Shown: piece after piece, positions 6,910-13,513 of the stretch
Layout: each line of letters opens with the position of its first letter
Numbering within the stretch: the first letter of the stretch is position 1
IMG/VR virus record: IMGVR_UViG_3300012202_000039
Coordinates: 1-64,000 of that record
Reading direction: 5' to 3' (one strand)
Length of the DNA: 64,000 nt
Source: a virus
Made by a program: the position numbers and the translations under genes
The notes under the pieces: generated by a model
What the model was told of the DNA's origin: nothing
Databases searched by the model: none
Seen by the model: the letters and a program-made list of their open reading frames with translations, nothing else

Positions 6910-8082
6910 ATGGCCGACAATATTTGGTTACGCGATTATCTCGGTGTGAATACCCTCCTTAGAACTAAAGATACTGGTTCGGGACATTCACTATTAACCT
7001 GTTTAGGTGATGCTACAGGTAATTATTTTTCTTCTAATAGTCCATTACCAGTATCTATTACTGGTTCAGCCACTATAATGGCTACGGTTGATAATGTAGA
7101 GTTATCAGTTAACGACGCTGACGTTAACTCGGGTAATCCTCTACCAGTAAGTATAGTTGGTGCTAGTTCTAGTAGTGTTGGTTTATTATTAAATAATATG
7201 GCTTTAACTTCATCGAATGCCTTACCAGTTAGTATATCTGGATCGAGTACCGTTAATGGTAACGTAGGTTTATTAGTTAATAGTGCTAGTATTACTTCAT
7301 CTAATTCACTTCCAGTTAGCATTGTTGGATCTACAAATTTAGCAGTCACGGTAGATAACGTAGAATTAACGGTGAATGATGCAGATGTCACTTCGAGTAA
7401 TCCCTTACCAGTTAGTATAGTTGGAGCTAGTGCTTCTAGCGTTGGTTTATTAGTTAATAGTAGTGAATTAACTACCTCAAATTCACTTCCAGTCAGTATT
7501 GTGGGGTCTAGTGCCTATAATGTTGGATTACTACTTAATAGTGCTAGTTTAACTTCTTCAAATGCGTTACCGGTTAGCGTAGTTGGAGCCAGTTCTAGTA
7601 ACGTAGGATTATTAATTAATAATAGCAGCGTTACAACATCTAACTCCATACCTGTCAGTATAGTGGGATCTAGTGGTACCAATAACGTTAATGTAGTGAC
7701 ATTACCAGCTACGCCTGCGGGTACAAATTTAATTGGTAAAGTCTCTCTTCAAGAAAATAGTTCGGATATATCATCTAGTAACCCTCTAGATGTACAAGCT
7801 AATCCTAAGCGTGGTACAGCTACAGATCGTAGTGGTACTATTACTTTAGGTGGTACTGCGCAGTCTTTAATGTCTTCTAACGCTAACCGTAATTATCTTT
7901 ATGTGCAGAATAATTCTATTGGTGATATCTGGATTAATTTTACGACTACCGCAGTAGTAGGACAGCCTTCTATACGAATTATTTCTTTAAATGTATTTGA
8001 AATGAAAACTTTCGTATCTACTGAAGCTATGTCTATTATAGGTGCAACTTTAGGTCAAGCTTTTACGGCAAAGGAAGGTTAA
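6910..8082 (+). CDS. Repeat-rich virion protein (LPVSIVG repeats)
   Basis: In this 390-residue protein, residues about 42-260 consist of eight tandem units of about 27 residues, each with (S/A)LPVSIVGSS. The units alternate between a type ending NVGLLVNSASLTSSN and a type with VDNVELSVNDADV. A non-repeated C-terminal domain of about 110 residues follows (GTATDRSGTITLGG to AFTAKEG). Such small-residue beta repeats are typical of phage surface or fibre proteins. The next gene starts directly after its stop, so the two are probably translationally coupled. Its place in the virion is not known. The AAGGAAAAATAATA ribosome binding site is good. Confidence 0.85.
   Translation: MADNIWLRDYLGVNTLLRTKDTGSGHSLLTCLGDATGNYFSSNSPLPVSITGSATIMATVDNVELSVNDADVNSGNPLPVSIVGASSSSVGLLLNNMALTSSNALPVSISGSSTVNGNVGLLVNSASITSSNSLPVSIVGSTNLAVTVDNVELTVNDADVTSSNPLPVSIVGASASSVGLLVNSSELTTSNSLPVSIVGSSAYNVGLLLNSASLTSSNALPVSVVGASSSNVGLLINNSSVTTSNSIPVSIVGSSGTNNVNVVTLPATPAGTNLIGKVSLQENSSDISSSNPLDVQANPKRGTATDRSGTITLGGTAQSLMSSNANRNYLYVQNNSIGDIWINFTTTAVVGQPSIRIISLNVFEMKTFVSTEAMSIIGATLGQAFTAKEG
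7030..7680 (+). repeat. Eight tandem ~27-codon repeats in a virion gene
   Basis: At the protein level the units read (S/P/A)LPVSIVG followed by one of two linkers. The order is A-B-B-A-B-B-B then a final partial unit, where A contains VDNVEL.VNDADV and B contains VGLL.N. This suggests a higher-order duplication of an A-B-B block. DNA copies have diverged at third positions but remain clear. Confidence 0.85.
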
Positions 8083-8481
8083 ATGCCCTCGTATAAATAT
8101 GGTAATGAACGCTATAGTGAAGCAGTTCTGAGTGCACAGAATACTTTCTGTGCACCATTTTGTCCAGTTAAAGCGATGAACATGTCTATTCAGATTCCAG
8201 CCTCCGGAGGAGCTTGGTCAGGTACATTAACGCTACAAAAAAGTTACAATTATTTTAAATATTTAAATAATCCTGGTCAAGGTTTTGACGGCCCAACCGT
8301 AGCCGCAGCTAGCGCAACCTGGCAAGATACTACTATGAGTGTCGCTAGTGGTACTGTAGTAGAAAGTACGAATATTATTGAGTCAGAACAATATACTTAT
8401 TATAGATTAGGTTTTAAAACAGGTAATTATACTAGTGGTTCCGTGTACGTTAGATTAGGTAGTACAAATTTTTGGTATTAA
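8083..8481 (+). CDS. Probable virion protein, fibre or decoration type
   Basis: This 132-residue beta-rich protein starts at the base after the previous stop. It contains GGAWSGTLTLQKS near residue 45, a Thr/Ser-rich middle, and an ending YYRLGFKTGNYTSGSVYVRLG that is common in small phage structural proteins. It is probably co-assembled with the repeat protein upstream. Function inferred from context and composition. Confidence 0.8.
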   Translation: MPSYKYGNERYSEAVLSAQNTFCAPFCPVKAMNMSIQIPASGGAWSGTLTLQKSYNYFKYLNNPGQGFDGPTVAAASATWQDTTMSVASGTVVESTNIIESEQYTYYRLGFKTGNYTSGSVYVRLGSTNFWY

Positions 8482-8493
8482 AGTTGAGGTATT

Positions 8494-9123
8494 ATGACTT
8501 ATAAAGAACGGATGAAGCGTAATCGTGAACGACATTTAAAAAATAAGATAAAAGAATTAAAACATTGGGAAGATAAAGAGAAACTAGTAGCCAAATTTAA
8601 CGAAAGAGAAGTTTTACTTTCACGACAGCAGCAGATAAAAGAAGTAGATCGTAAAGCTAAACAGGATATCGAAGATTGGATTAAATCTAACAATATTAGT
8701 TTTTCTACTAAAGAATTTAGTAACCTATGGGATAATATTTCTAAAAAATACCATCGTCGTATGATAAAATTGATGATAACCTATTTAGCTTTAGGCGAAG
8801 CTGCTAATAATGCTAATAAAACATTTGAGCATAGTTTCAAGCTAGAAAATTCTGGCTTAGATATCGATGAATTATCCGGGTATCTACTGAAGCTTAGTCG
8901 AATAGATATAGTAAATTTATTAACGCAGGCGATGGATATAGCTCCACAACATAAACAAGATATTAAGCGCAGAGTAATAGCCAAAGAGTTCCCTACTAAA
9001 GATAACTTAACCCCTATAACTAAACCCACGCAAACTAATACTGCACCAACGCAAGATGTTAATAAAGCTATTCACGACGGTATACGTCAAGAAGTCGACC
9101 GTATAAATCGGAGTAATAAATGA
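8494..9123 (+). CDS. Hypothetical coiled-coil protein
   Basis: This 209-residue protein has a strongly charged, Lys/Glu/Arg-rich coiled-coil N-terminal third (residues 1-65), a helical middle, and a Pro/Thr-rich linker near residues 170-185. Its TGA stop overlaps the next start (ATGA). The ribosome binding site is TTGAGGTATT. The family is not recognised. A virion-assembly or chaperone role is possible but not shown. Confidence 0.82.
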   Translation: MTYKERMKRNRERHLKNKIKELKHWEDKEKLVAKFNEREVLLSRQQQIKEVDRKAKQDIEDWIKSNNISFSTKEFSNLWDNISKKYHRRMIKLMITYLALGEAANNANKTFEHSFKLENSGLDIDELSGYLLKLSRIDIVNLLTQAMDIAPQHKQDIKRRVIAKEFPTKDNLTPITKPTQTNTAPTQDVNKAIHDGIRQEVDRINRSNK

Positions 9124-9530
9124 TTCATGATAATATACAACGATATTATGAACTAAGTAAAGATAATGATTATTATTCACGTTATTATGTATTGTCTAAG
9201 TTAAGCCAGCAAGTATTATTAAAGAAATTTCCTCCTAAGTACAATAATGTATATTGTCACCATATAACTTGGCGTGGATTACGCGGTACTAATTCTCCAG
9301 AGATTAAATCGGCTAAAGTTATTGGTTACGTCAATAAAAATGATATAGAAGCTTTAATAGTTAGTTTAGATGGTAATATACATCGGGATGATGGTAGTTT
9401 ATATCATATTACTATAAGTTTAGATGAGGCTAAAGGTAGAAAACCAGTAGATAGTAATTCTATACTAAAAGATTACCATAAGATAGATAATCCAATTAAT
9501 ATCAAGTTATCTAAGCCACAGAAACTCTAG
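9120..9530 (+). CDS. Hypothetical protein
   Basis: This 136-residue soluble protein is coupled to the preceding gene by an ATGA overlap. It contains NNVYCHHITWRGL near residue 40 and VIGYVNKNDIEALIVSLDG, which suggests a mixed alpha/beta fold. No family is recognised. The His pair is noted only as a possible metal or catalytic site. Confidence 0.82.
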   Translation: MIHDNIQRYYELSKDNDYYSRYYVLSKLSQQVLLKKFPPKYNNVYCHHITWRGLRGTNSPEIKSAKVIGYVNKNDIEALIVSLDGNIHRDDGSLYHITISLDEAKGRKPVDSNSILKDYHKIDNPINIKLSKPQKL

Positions 9531-9539
9531 AGATTAATC

Positions 9540-9836
9540 ATGAATACCGAATCAACAATTAATAATATAATCTCTAAACTTACGGAAAGTCTTTCTCCTA
9601 CTAGTCTCATACTATTCTTAGGTTTAATACTTTTAAGTTTAGTAATACGTAATTTATGGAAAACTTTAGCCGATAACACCGATAAATACTCTAAACAAAT
9701 AGAATCTACTAATAGATTTTTTATTGATAATCTTAAAGAACAAACACAGGCTGTTAATAATTTATCTCATGCCATAGAGTTATTTCGTGTAGAAGTATCA
9801 TCACAGTTAAGATCTACTACTCGTTCAAAATCTTAA
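9540..9836 (+). CDS. Single-span membrane protein with coiled-coil tail
   Basis: A 98-residue protein with one hydrophobic segment at residues about 20-37 (TSLILFLGLILLSLVIRN). A predicted coiled coil follows at residues 45-90. This plan resembles small phage holin-like or spanin-like proteins and is next to other membrane proteins. It is a lysis candidate by inference only. Confidence 0.78.
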   Translation: MNTESTINNIISKLTESLSPTSLILFLGLILLSLVIRNLWKTLADNTDKYSKQIESTNRFFIDNLKEQTQAVNNLSHAIELFRVEVSSQLRSTTRSKS

Positions 9837-9850
9837 AGTCGGATGATATT

Positions 9851-10030
9851 ATGAATTTTATTTATAAACTATTTAGCCATAGAAATAAAATAGATGAAAA
9901 AGATAAAGAAGTACATAATGCTCTACAAGATTATACAATATCTATGGAACGACTTAATAAAGCAGCATCAGAACTGTACGATACCTTAAAAAATAATAAT
10001 CCGGATATTCATCATGGGAATACCACATAA
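9851..10030 (+). CDS. Hypothetical 59-residue protein
   Basis: ATG 9851 opens a 59-codon frame ending at TAA 10028-10030. It overlaps the next gene by 17 bases. The product is charged and helical (EKDKEVHNALQDYTISMERL) with an N-terminal FIYKLF. The ribosome binding site GGATGATATT is modest. Nothing recognised. Confidence 0.65.
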   Translation: MNFIYKLFSHRNKIDEKDKEVHNALQDYTISMERLNKAASELYDTLKNNNPDIHHGNTT

Positions 10031-10442
10031 TATAATTCTAGCTTTAATTAATAGTGTAAGTCCCACAGTTGTGTTAATAGGTTTTATAATTATAACTATA
10101 TACTTTAAATGGATATATAGTATGACTATAGAACGTATTACTAAGAATAAGTCATACCCAGTATTTTTACCTTTAATTCTAGGAATAATATTAGCTTGGC
10201 TAGGTAATGATATACGTACATCTACCGCAGTAGTAGACAGAAGTTTTGCTTTAAAAGTCATACAAGCTAATGATTATACTATTATTTCATACCTACTAGG
10301 TAGTTTTATAGTATACATTGGCGGTCTATTCCACATATTTGGTTTCTTAAAAGCTATAGAATTTAATAAGAAGTACATTCTTTATACATTACTATTACTT
10401 ATATATCCTATTATGTTTATTTTATATCTTTATGTTTTATAA
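10014..10442 (+). CDS. Multi-pass membrane protein, holin candidate
   Basis: A 142-residue, very hydrophobic protein with about four membrane segments: residues 15-35 (VVLIGFIIITIYF), 49-64 (VFLPLILGIILAWLG), 90-110 (YLLGSFIVYIGGLF) and 120-140 (YTLLLLIYPIMFILYLY). It sits between small helical genes in the same run as the single-span protein. Size and topology fit a holin or other inner-membrane phage protein, but no holin family is recognised. Confidence 0.78.
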   Translation: MGIPHNIILALINSVSPTVVLIGFIIITIYFKWIYSMTIERITKNKSYPVFLPLILGIILAWLGNDIRTSTAVVDRSFALKVIQANDYTIISYLLGSFIVYIGGLFHIFGFLKAIEFNKKYILYTLLLLIYPIMFILYLYVL

Positions 10443-10455
10443 AAGGAAAGTAATA

Positions 10456-10929
10456 ATGAAAACTTCCGTAGAAATGCATAAAGAAGCTGATAATTTATAT
10501 ACTCAGGCTAATAATATTCGTAATGAAGCTATTAAACTAGAAAAATTAGAAGCAGAGCAGAGACTTAAAAATAATACAACTATTCCAGTAGATCGTAGTG
10601 ATATACAACTATCTATAGATGGATCTGTACCACTTGATAAGTCGCATACTGAAATATTACCTAGTGGTATGCAGAAAGATTATGTAATTCTATCTGAAAA
10701 AGAGCGGACTAAAGGCTTCGTAAGACCTTTTAGAGATGCTTATAGGCACCTAAAGTGTAGTAAGATTACCACAATGAGTCGTGCTATTGCTGAAACTTAT
10801 GCTCGTGATCCTTATTTTTATAGCGGTACATTTTGTTCGAGTTGTAAGGCGCATTTTTCAGTAGGAGAAGATGGAGAATTTACTTGGTATGAAATGGACG
10901 GTAGTGAAGGACCCAAAGTTGGGAAATAA
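10456..10929 (+). CDS. Conserved-type phage protein with CxxC pair
   Basis: The start is taken at ATG 10456, behind AAGGAAAG; an earlier in-frame ATG (10432) lies inside the previous gene without a ribosome binding site. The 157-residue product has a coiled-coil opening (residues 5-45) and a C-terminal module with IAETYARDPYFY, CSSC and EFTWYEMDG. This C-terminal pattern recurs in many tailed-phage proteins of unknown function. A metal site with only two visible cysteines is uncertain. Confidence 0.85.
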   Translation: MKTSVEMHKEADNLYTQANNIRNEAIKLEKLEAEQRLKNNTTIPVDRSDIQLSIDGSVPLDKSHTEILPSGMQKDYVILSEKERTKGFVRPFRDAYRHLKCSKITTMSRAIAETYARDPYFYSGTFCSSCKAHFSVGEDGEFTWYEMDGSEGPKVGK

Positions 10930-10931
10930 AT

Positions 10932-11135
10932 ATGCAGAATATTTACAAATATTTTAATAGTAGTTCTTCTATACATGAAGAACTAAATAAAGCAGAACTA
11001 TTAATTAGGTCTATTTTGGAGATTATCACGGACGGACCTGATCAATCCGATATAAGTGATGCTCTGGAACGCTTACGTTTTATAAATAAAAATTTATCTG
11101 AATTATATGATAATTGGGATAATCTAGCGGGGTAA
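10932..11135 (+). CDS. Hypothetical 67-residue protein
   Basis: A small acidic, helical protein (LNKAELLIRSILEIITDG, ALERLRFINKNLSELYDNW) located two bases after the previous stop and two bases before the next gene. Its tight spacing supports its being a gene. No family is recognised. Confidence 0.78.
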   Translation: MQNIYKYFNSSSSIHEELNKAELLIRSILEIITDGPDQSDISDALERLRFINKNLSELYDNWDNLAG

Positions 11136-11137
11136 TT

Positions 11138-11485
11138 ATGTTTACCTATATTAAAAATATTTGGATTGCTTTCGTTAACCTTATTAAAACTATTATTATC
11201 TATAAATTTAATCTAAACATCCAAAATGTTTACCAAGATTTACGCGCGTTAGACCGTCTAGGTAACGCCGTCGGTGATGGTTTACCAACTATGACGATTT
11301 CACAGCGAGCATCCCTATCCCGAGAAGACTATAAAGCAGGCAAAAATAAACGAATATGGGGGTGTGTATGTTGCCGTATATTAGATTGGTTAGATCCCTA
11401 TCATATATGGCCCTTCGATCATTGTAAATTTGCAATTACTGGTGACAATGGTTCGCCTTTAGATCTGACTAAGGTAAAGAAATAA
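11138..11485 (+). CDS. Membrane-anchored conserved-type phage protein
   Basis: This 115-residue protein has an N-terminal hydrophobic segment (IKNIWIAFVNLIKTIIIY). A region follows with LDRLGNAVGDG, TISQRASLSREDY, then a Cys/Trp-rich part (WGCVCCRILDWLDP) and a final FDHCKFA. The order, with an ..N...GG..(E)TISxR module before a DHC motif, resembles a small protein family scattered through tailed-phage genomes near lysis or structural genes, whose role is not established. Confidence 0.8.
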   Translation: MFTYIKNIWIAFVNLIKTIIIYKFNLNIQNVYQDLRALDRLGNAVGDGLPTMTISQRASLSREDYKAGKNKRIWGCVCCRILDWLDPYHIWPFDHCKFAITGDNGSPLDLTKVKK

Positions 11486-11487
11486 TT

Positions 11488-11718
11488 ATGTTAAATCTTA
11501 TTAAACGAAGTTGATAATAACGGAGTATACGTACGCGTAAGATTTAGTCTTAAATCGTGTAAATTATTATATGATTGGATATTGTATCCATATACAAAAC
11601 GCCTATTTAGCAGAAGCATTACATTCTACGATTATATATTCTAATAAACCCTTTAGAAATAGTTTATGAAAAACTAGAGGCGATACGAACTGACTTTGAT
11701 GGGACTAAAGGATCTTAA
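11488..11718 (+). pseudogene. Decayed or frame-broken small gene
   Basis: No single frame covers this 231-base stretch, but three frames in turn look coding. From ATG 11488 the sequence reads MLNLIKRS then stops. Another frame gives NEVDNNGVYVRVRFSLKSC and continues to TAA 11642. A third (from about 11571) reads IHIQNAYLAEALHSTIIYS. A last piece ends IVYEKLEAIRTDFDGTKGS at TAA 11716-11718. The pieces fit one small protein of about 75 residues broken by two or three indels. A sequencing error cluster would look the same. Confidence 0.45.
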
Positions 11719-11737
11719 TATAACAAAGGAAACAATC

Positions 11738-12715
11738 ATGACGGAAATGGATATTGTTCAAGTAGCAGTTCACAGTCAACCCACGGGTGATAATGGTACG
11801 GGTATTCGTATCACGACGAAAGATGGTAGTTGGGTTATTACTGCCGCTCATATCTTCGCTCAGGCTAATGCCACTACTGATATTCAAGTAGTGCCAATGA
11901 ATCCTAACTTTCCTCAGAGTGATGGTGTAACCGCACCGCCTATTACACCTATTTTATGGCGATTAGATACTAATCAAGATTTAGCTCTAATTACGTTAAC
12001 TCAAAATTCTGTTACGTTAAGTCCAGCTTTACAAGTGGATTTTACCGGAGGCCAGGTAGAAACTGGAGGTTTCCCTGGTACTAGTGGCACTACACCTACT
12101 TATCAAACTGGTGGCGCTACTCCAGTTAATAATACACTACAGTTTGATGCTAATGGTATTGTTATAGTTCAAGGTGAAAGCGGTTCACCCATTGCCATTC
12201 CTAATGGCGGCCCAGTCGTAGGTATAGTAACGCATACTACTTTTGGTACATTACTAAGTGATGCAAATGTAGCCGAAATTCTTAGATGGATTCAACTTGA
12301 TAATGGCGGGCCAAAAAATCCCATTTATCATCTAGTTGGTCCACAAGGATTTAATTTCTATACCCAATATATGACTGAGGTTATGGCTTTAGTTAATAGC
12401 AATAGTGGTTGGCAATTAAAAGGTATTGCTTTTAGTTCTGGTGGTACTATTCCCGTATTTCGTCTAGTTAATACAATCAACGGTTTTCATTTTTGGACTG
12501 CAAGTGCTGCTGAACAAGCAGCGGTATTAAATACTCCAGGATGGCAGTCTGAAGGTATTGGTTGGAATGCCTCTTCTTCAGGTATCGCCGTAAACCGGTT
12601 GTCTAGTAAACTAAATGGCGATCATTCCTATGTAGCTGATCCAGTAGAATTAGCTAACTTACTAGCTACTGGAAACTATAATAATGAAGGTATCTCATTC
12701 TATTCTCCTTTATAA
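11738..12715 (+). CDS. Trypsin-like serine protease with DUF5648-like C-terminal repeats
   Basis: The start is ATG 11738 after AAAGGAAACAATC; upstream in-frame starts lack a ribosome binding site. Of the 325 residues, 1-190 form a chymotrypsin-fold protease: TAAHIF gives His38, NQDLALI gives Asp81 and GESGSP gives the nucleophile Ser148. Residues about 197-325 hold three copies of the DUF5648-type repeat, with NFYTQYMTEV, HFWTASAAEQ and HSYVADPVEL at the same point in each. No signal peptide is visible. This pairing is common in secreted bacterial proteins but unusual for a phage. It is followed directly by an ADP-ribosyltransferase. The target is unknown; host attack, superinfection control or virion processing are all possible. 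Confidence 0.87.
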   Translation: MTEMDIVQVAVHSQPTGDNGTGIRITTKDGSWVITAAHIFAQANATTDIQVVPMNPNFPQSDGVTAPPITPILWRLDTNQDLALITLTQNSVTLSPALQVDFTGGQVETGGFPGTSGTTPTYQTGGATPVNNTLQFDANGIVIVQGESGSPIAIPNGGPVVGIVTHTTFGTLLSDANVAEILRWIQLDNGGPKNPIYHLVGPQGFNFYTQYMTEVMALVNSNSGWQLKGIAFSSGGTIPVFRLVNTINGFHFWTASAAEQAAVLNTPGWQSEGIGWNASSSGIAVNRLSSKLNGDHSYVADPVELANLLATGNYNNEGISFYSPL

Positions 12716-12728
12716 TATAGGACGTGAG

Positions 12729-13448
12729 ATGTTAAAAATAACTAATGAAAGTAACGAAATCGTTGCAACTGTAAAGGGTGGGTTACTTTATAAAGTAACC
12801 CACCCTTGTGTCATTGCGACTAATGAATTTCATTTAGGTATAGTATTTTATACTTATACTAAAGGTAAGTATATTTACTTATTAAGATTAACTCATCATA
12901 CACCCTTACCATTGACTACCCTAGATTACCAAAAATTATTATCTAGTTCCGTAGCGATAAAAACTAAGAATTATAACGATTGGATGTTACTATTCTTAAC
13001 CTGGAATTATGTTAATAACATAAATAATTACCGGATCAAATTCTATAAATATATACTAACGTCTAATATATCTAAAGATTACCAACAAGTGCCTAATTAT
13101 CTCTATAGAGGTTTAATTTTACCTAAAAGTTCTTTAGCTAGGTTAGAAAATAAGCAATATTTTACATTAAAACCACGTAAAGTGTCATCTTGGTCAACTA
13201 ACATCGACGTAGCCTATACCTTTGCTGAACGACGTTTAGATAAAACTAGTGTGGGTTATGTGATTAAAAAGAAGATTCCTAGTAGTGAGATCCTATTAGA
13301 TATCGATACTCTACTATTAGATTATTTTACTACTGAGGAATATGAAAATTTAAGCGATTACGCTTTAGAGCAAGAATATTTAGTTAAGCAAGAGGATAAA
13401 TCCTTAACTCGTATAGATAGTTCAAACTTAGTTAAAATATACAAATAG
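12729..13448 (+). CDS. ADP-ribosyltransferase, R-S-E class
   Basis: ATG 12729 (behind TAGGACGTGAG) is chosen over an in-frame ATG at 12684 inside the protease gene. The 239-residue product has the three landmarks of arginine-type ADP-ribosyltransferases: YRGL with Arg127, SSWSTN with Ser154-Ser156, and LEQEYLV with the ExE pair Glu214 and Glu216. These would bind NAD and transfer ADP-ribose to a protein. Phages such as T4 use related enzymes (Alt, ModA, ModB) to reprogram host RNA polymerase and translation. A perfect 34-base palindrome occupies codons 16-27. A virion-delivered or early role is inferred, not shown. Confidence 0.83.
   Translation: MLKITNESNEIVATVKGGLLYKVTHPCVIATNEFHLGIVFYTYTKGKYIYLLRLTHHTPLPLTTLDYQKLLSSSVAIKTKNYNDWMLLFLTWNYVNNINNYRIKFYKYILTSNISKDYQQVPNYLYRGLILPKSSLARLENKQYFTLKPRKVSSWSTNIDVAYTFAERRLDKTSVGYVIKKKIPSSEILLDIDTLLLDYFTTEEYENLSDYALEQEYLVKQEDKSLTRIDSSNLVKIYK
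12774..12807 (+). repeat. Perfect 34-base palindrome inside the ADP-ribosyltransferase gene
   Basis: The arm AAGGGTGGGTTACTTTA at 12774-12790 is followed directly by its exact complement at 12791-12807. In RNA this would be a very stable hairpin starting 45 bases after the start codon. There is no T run after it, so it is not an ordinary terminator. It could attenuate or regulate the downstream toxin-like gene, or be an RNase III site. Confidence 0.9.
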
Positions 13449-13513
13449 GTAATAATTATGCAACTATTAAATATATAAAATTTAAACCGGGAGCCTATTA
13501 CTAAGGTATAATT

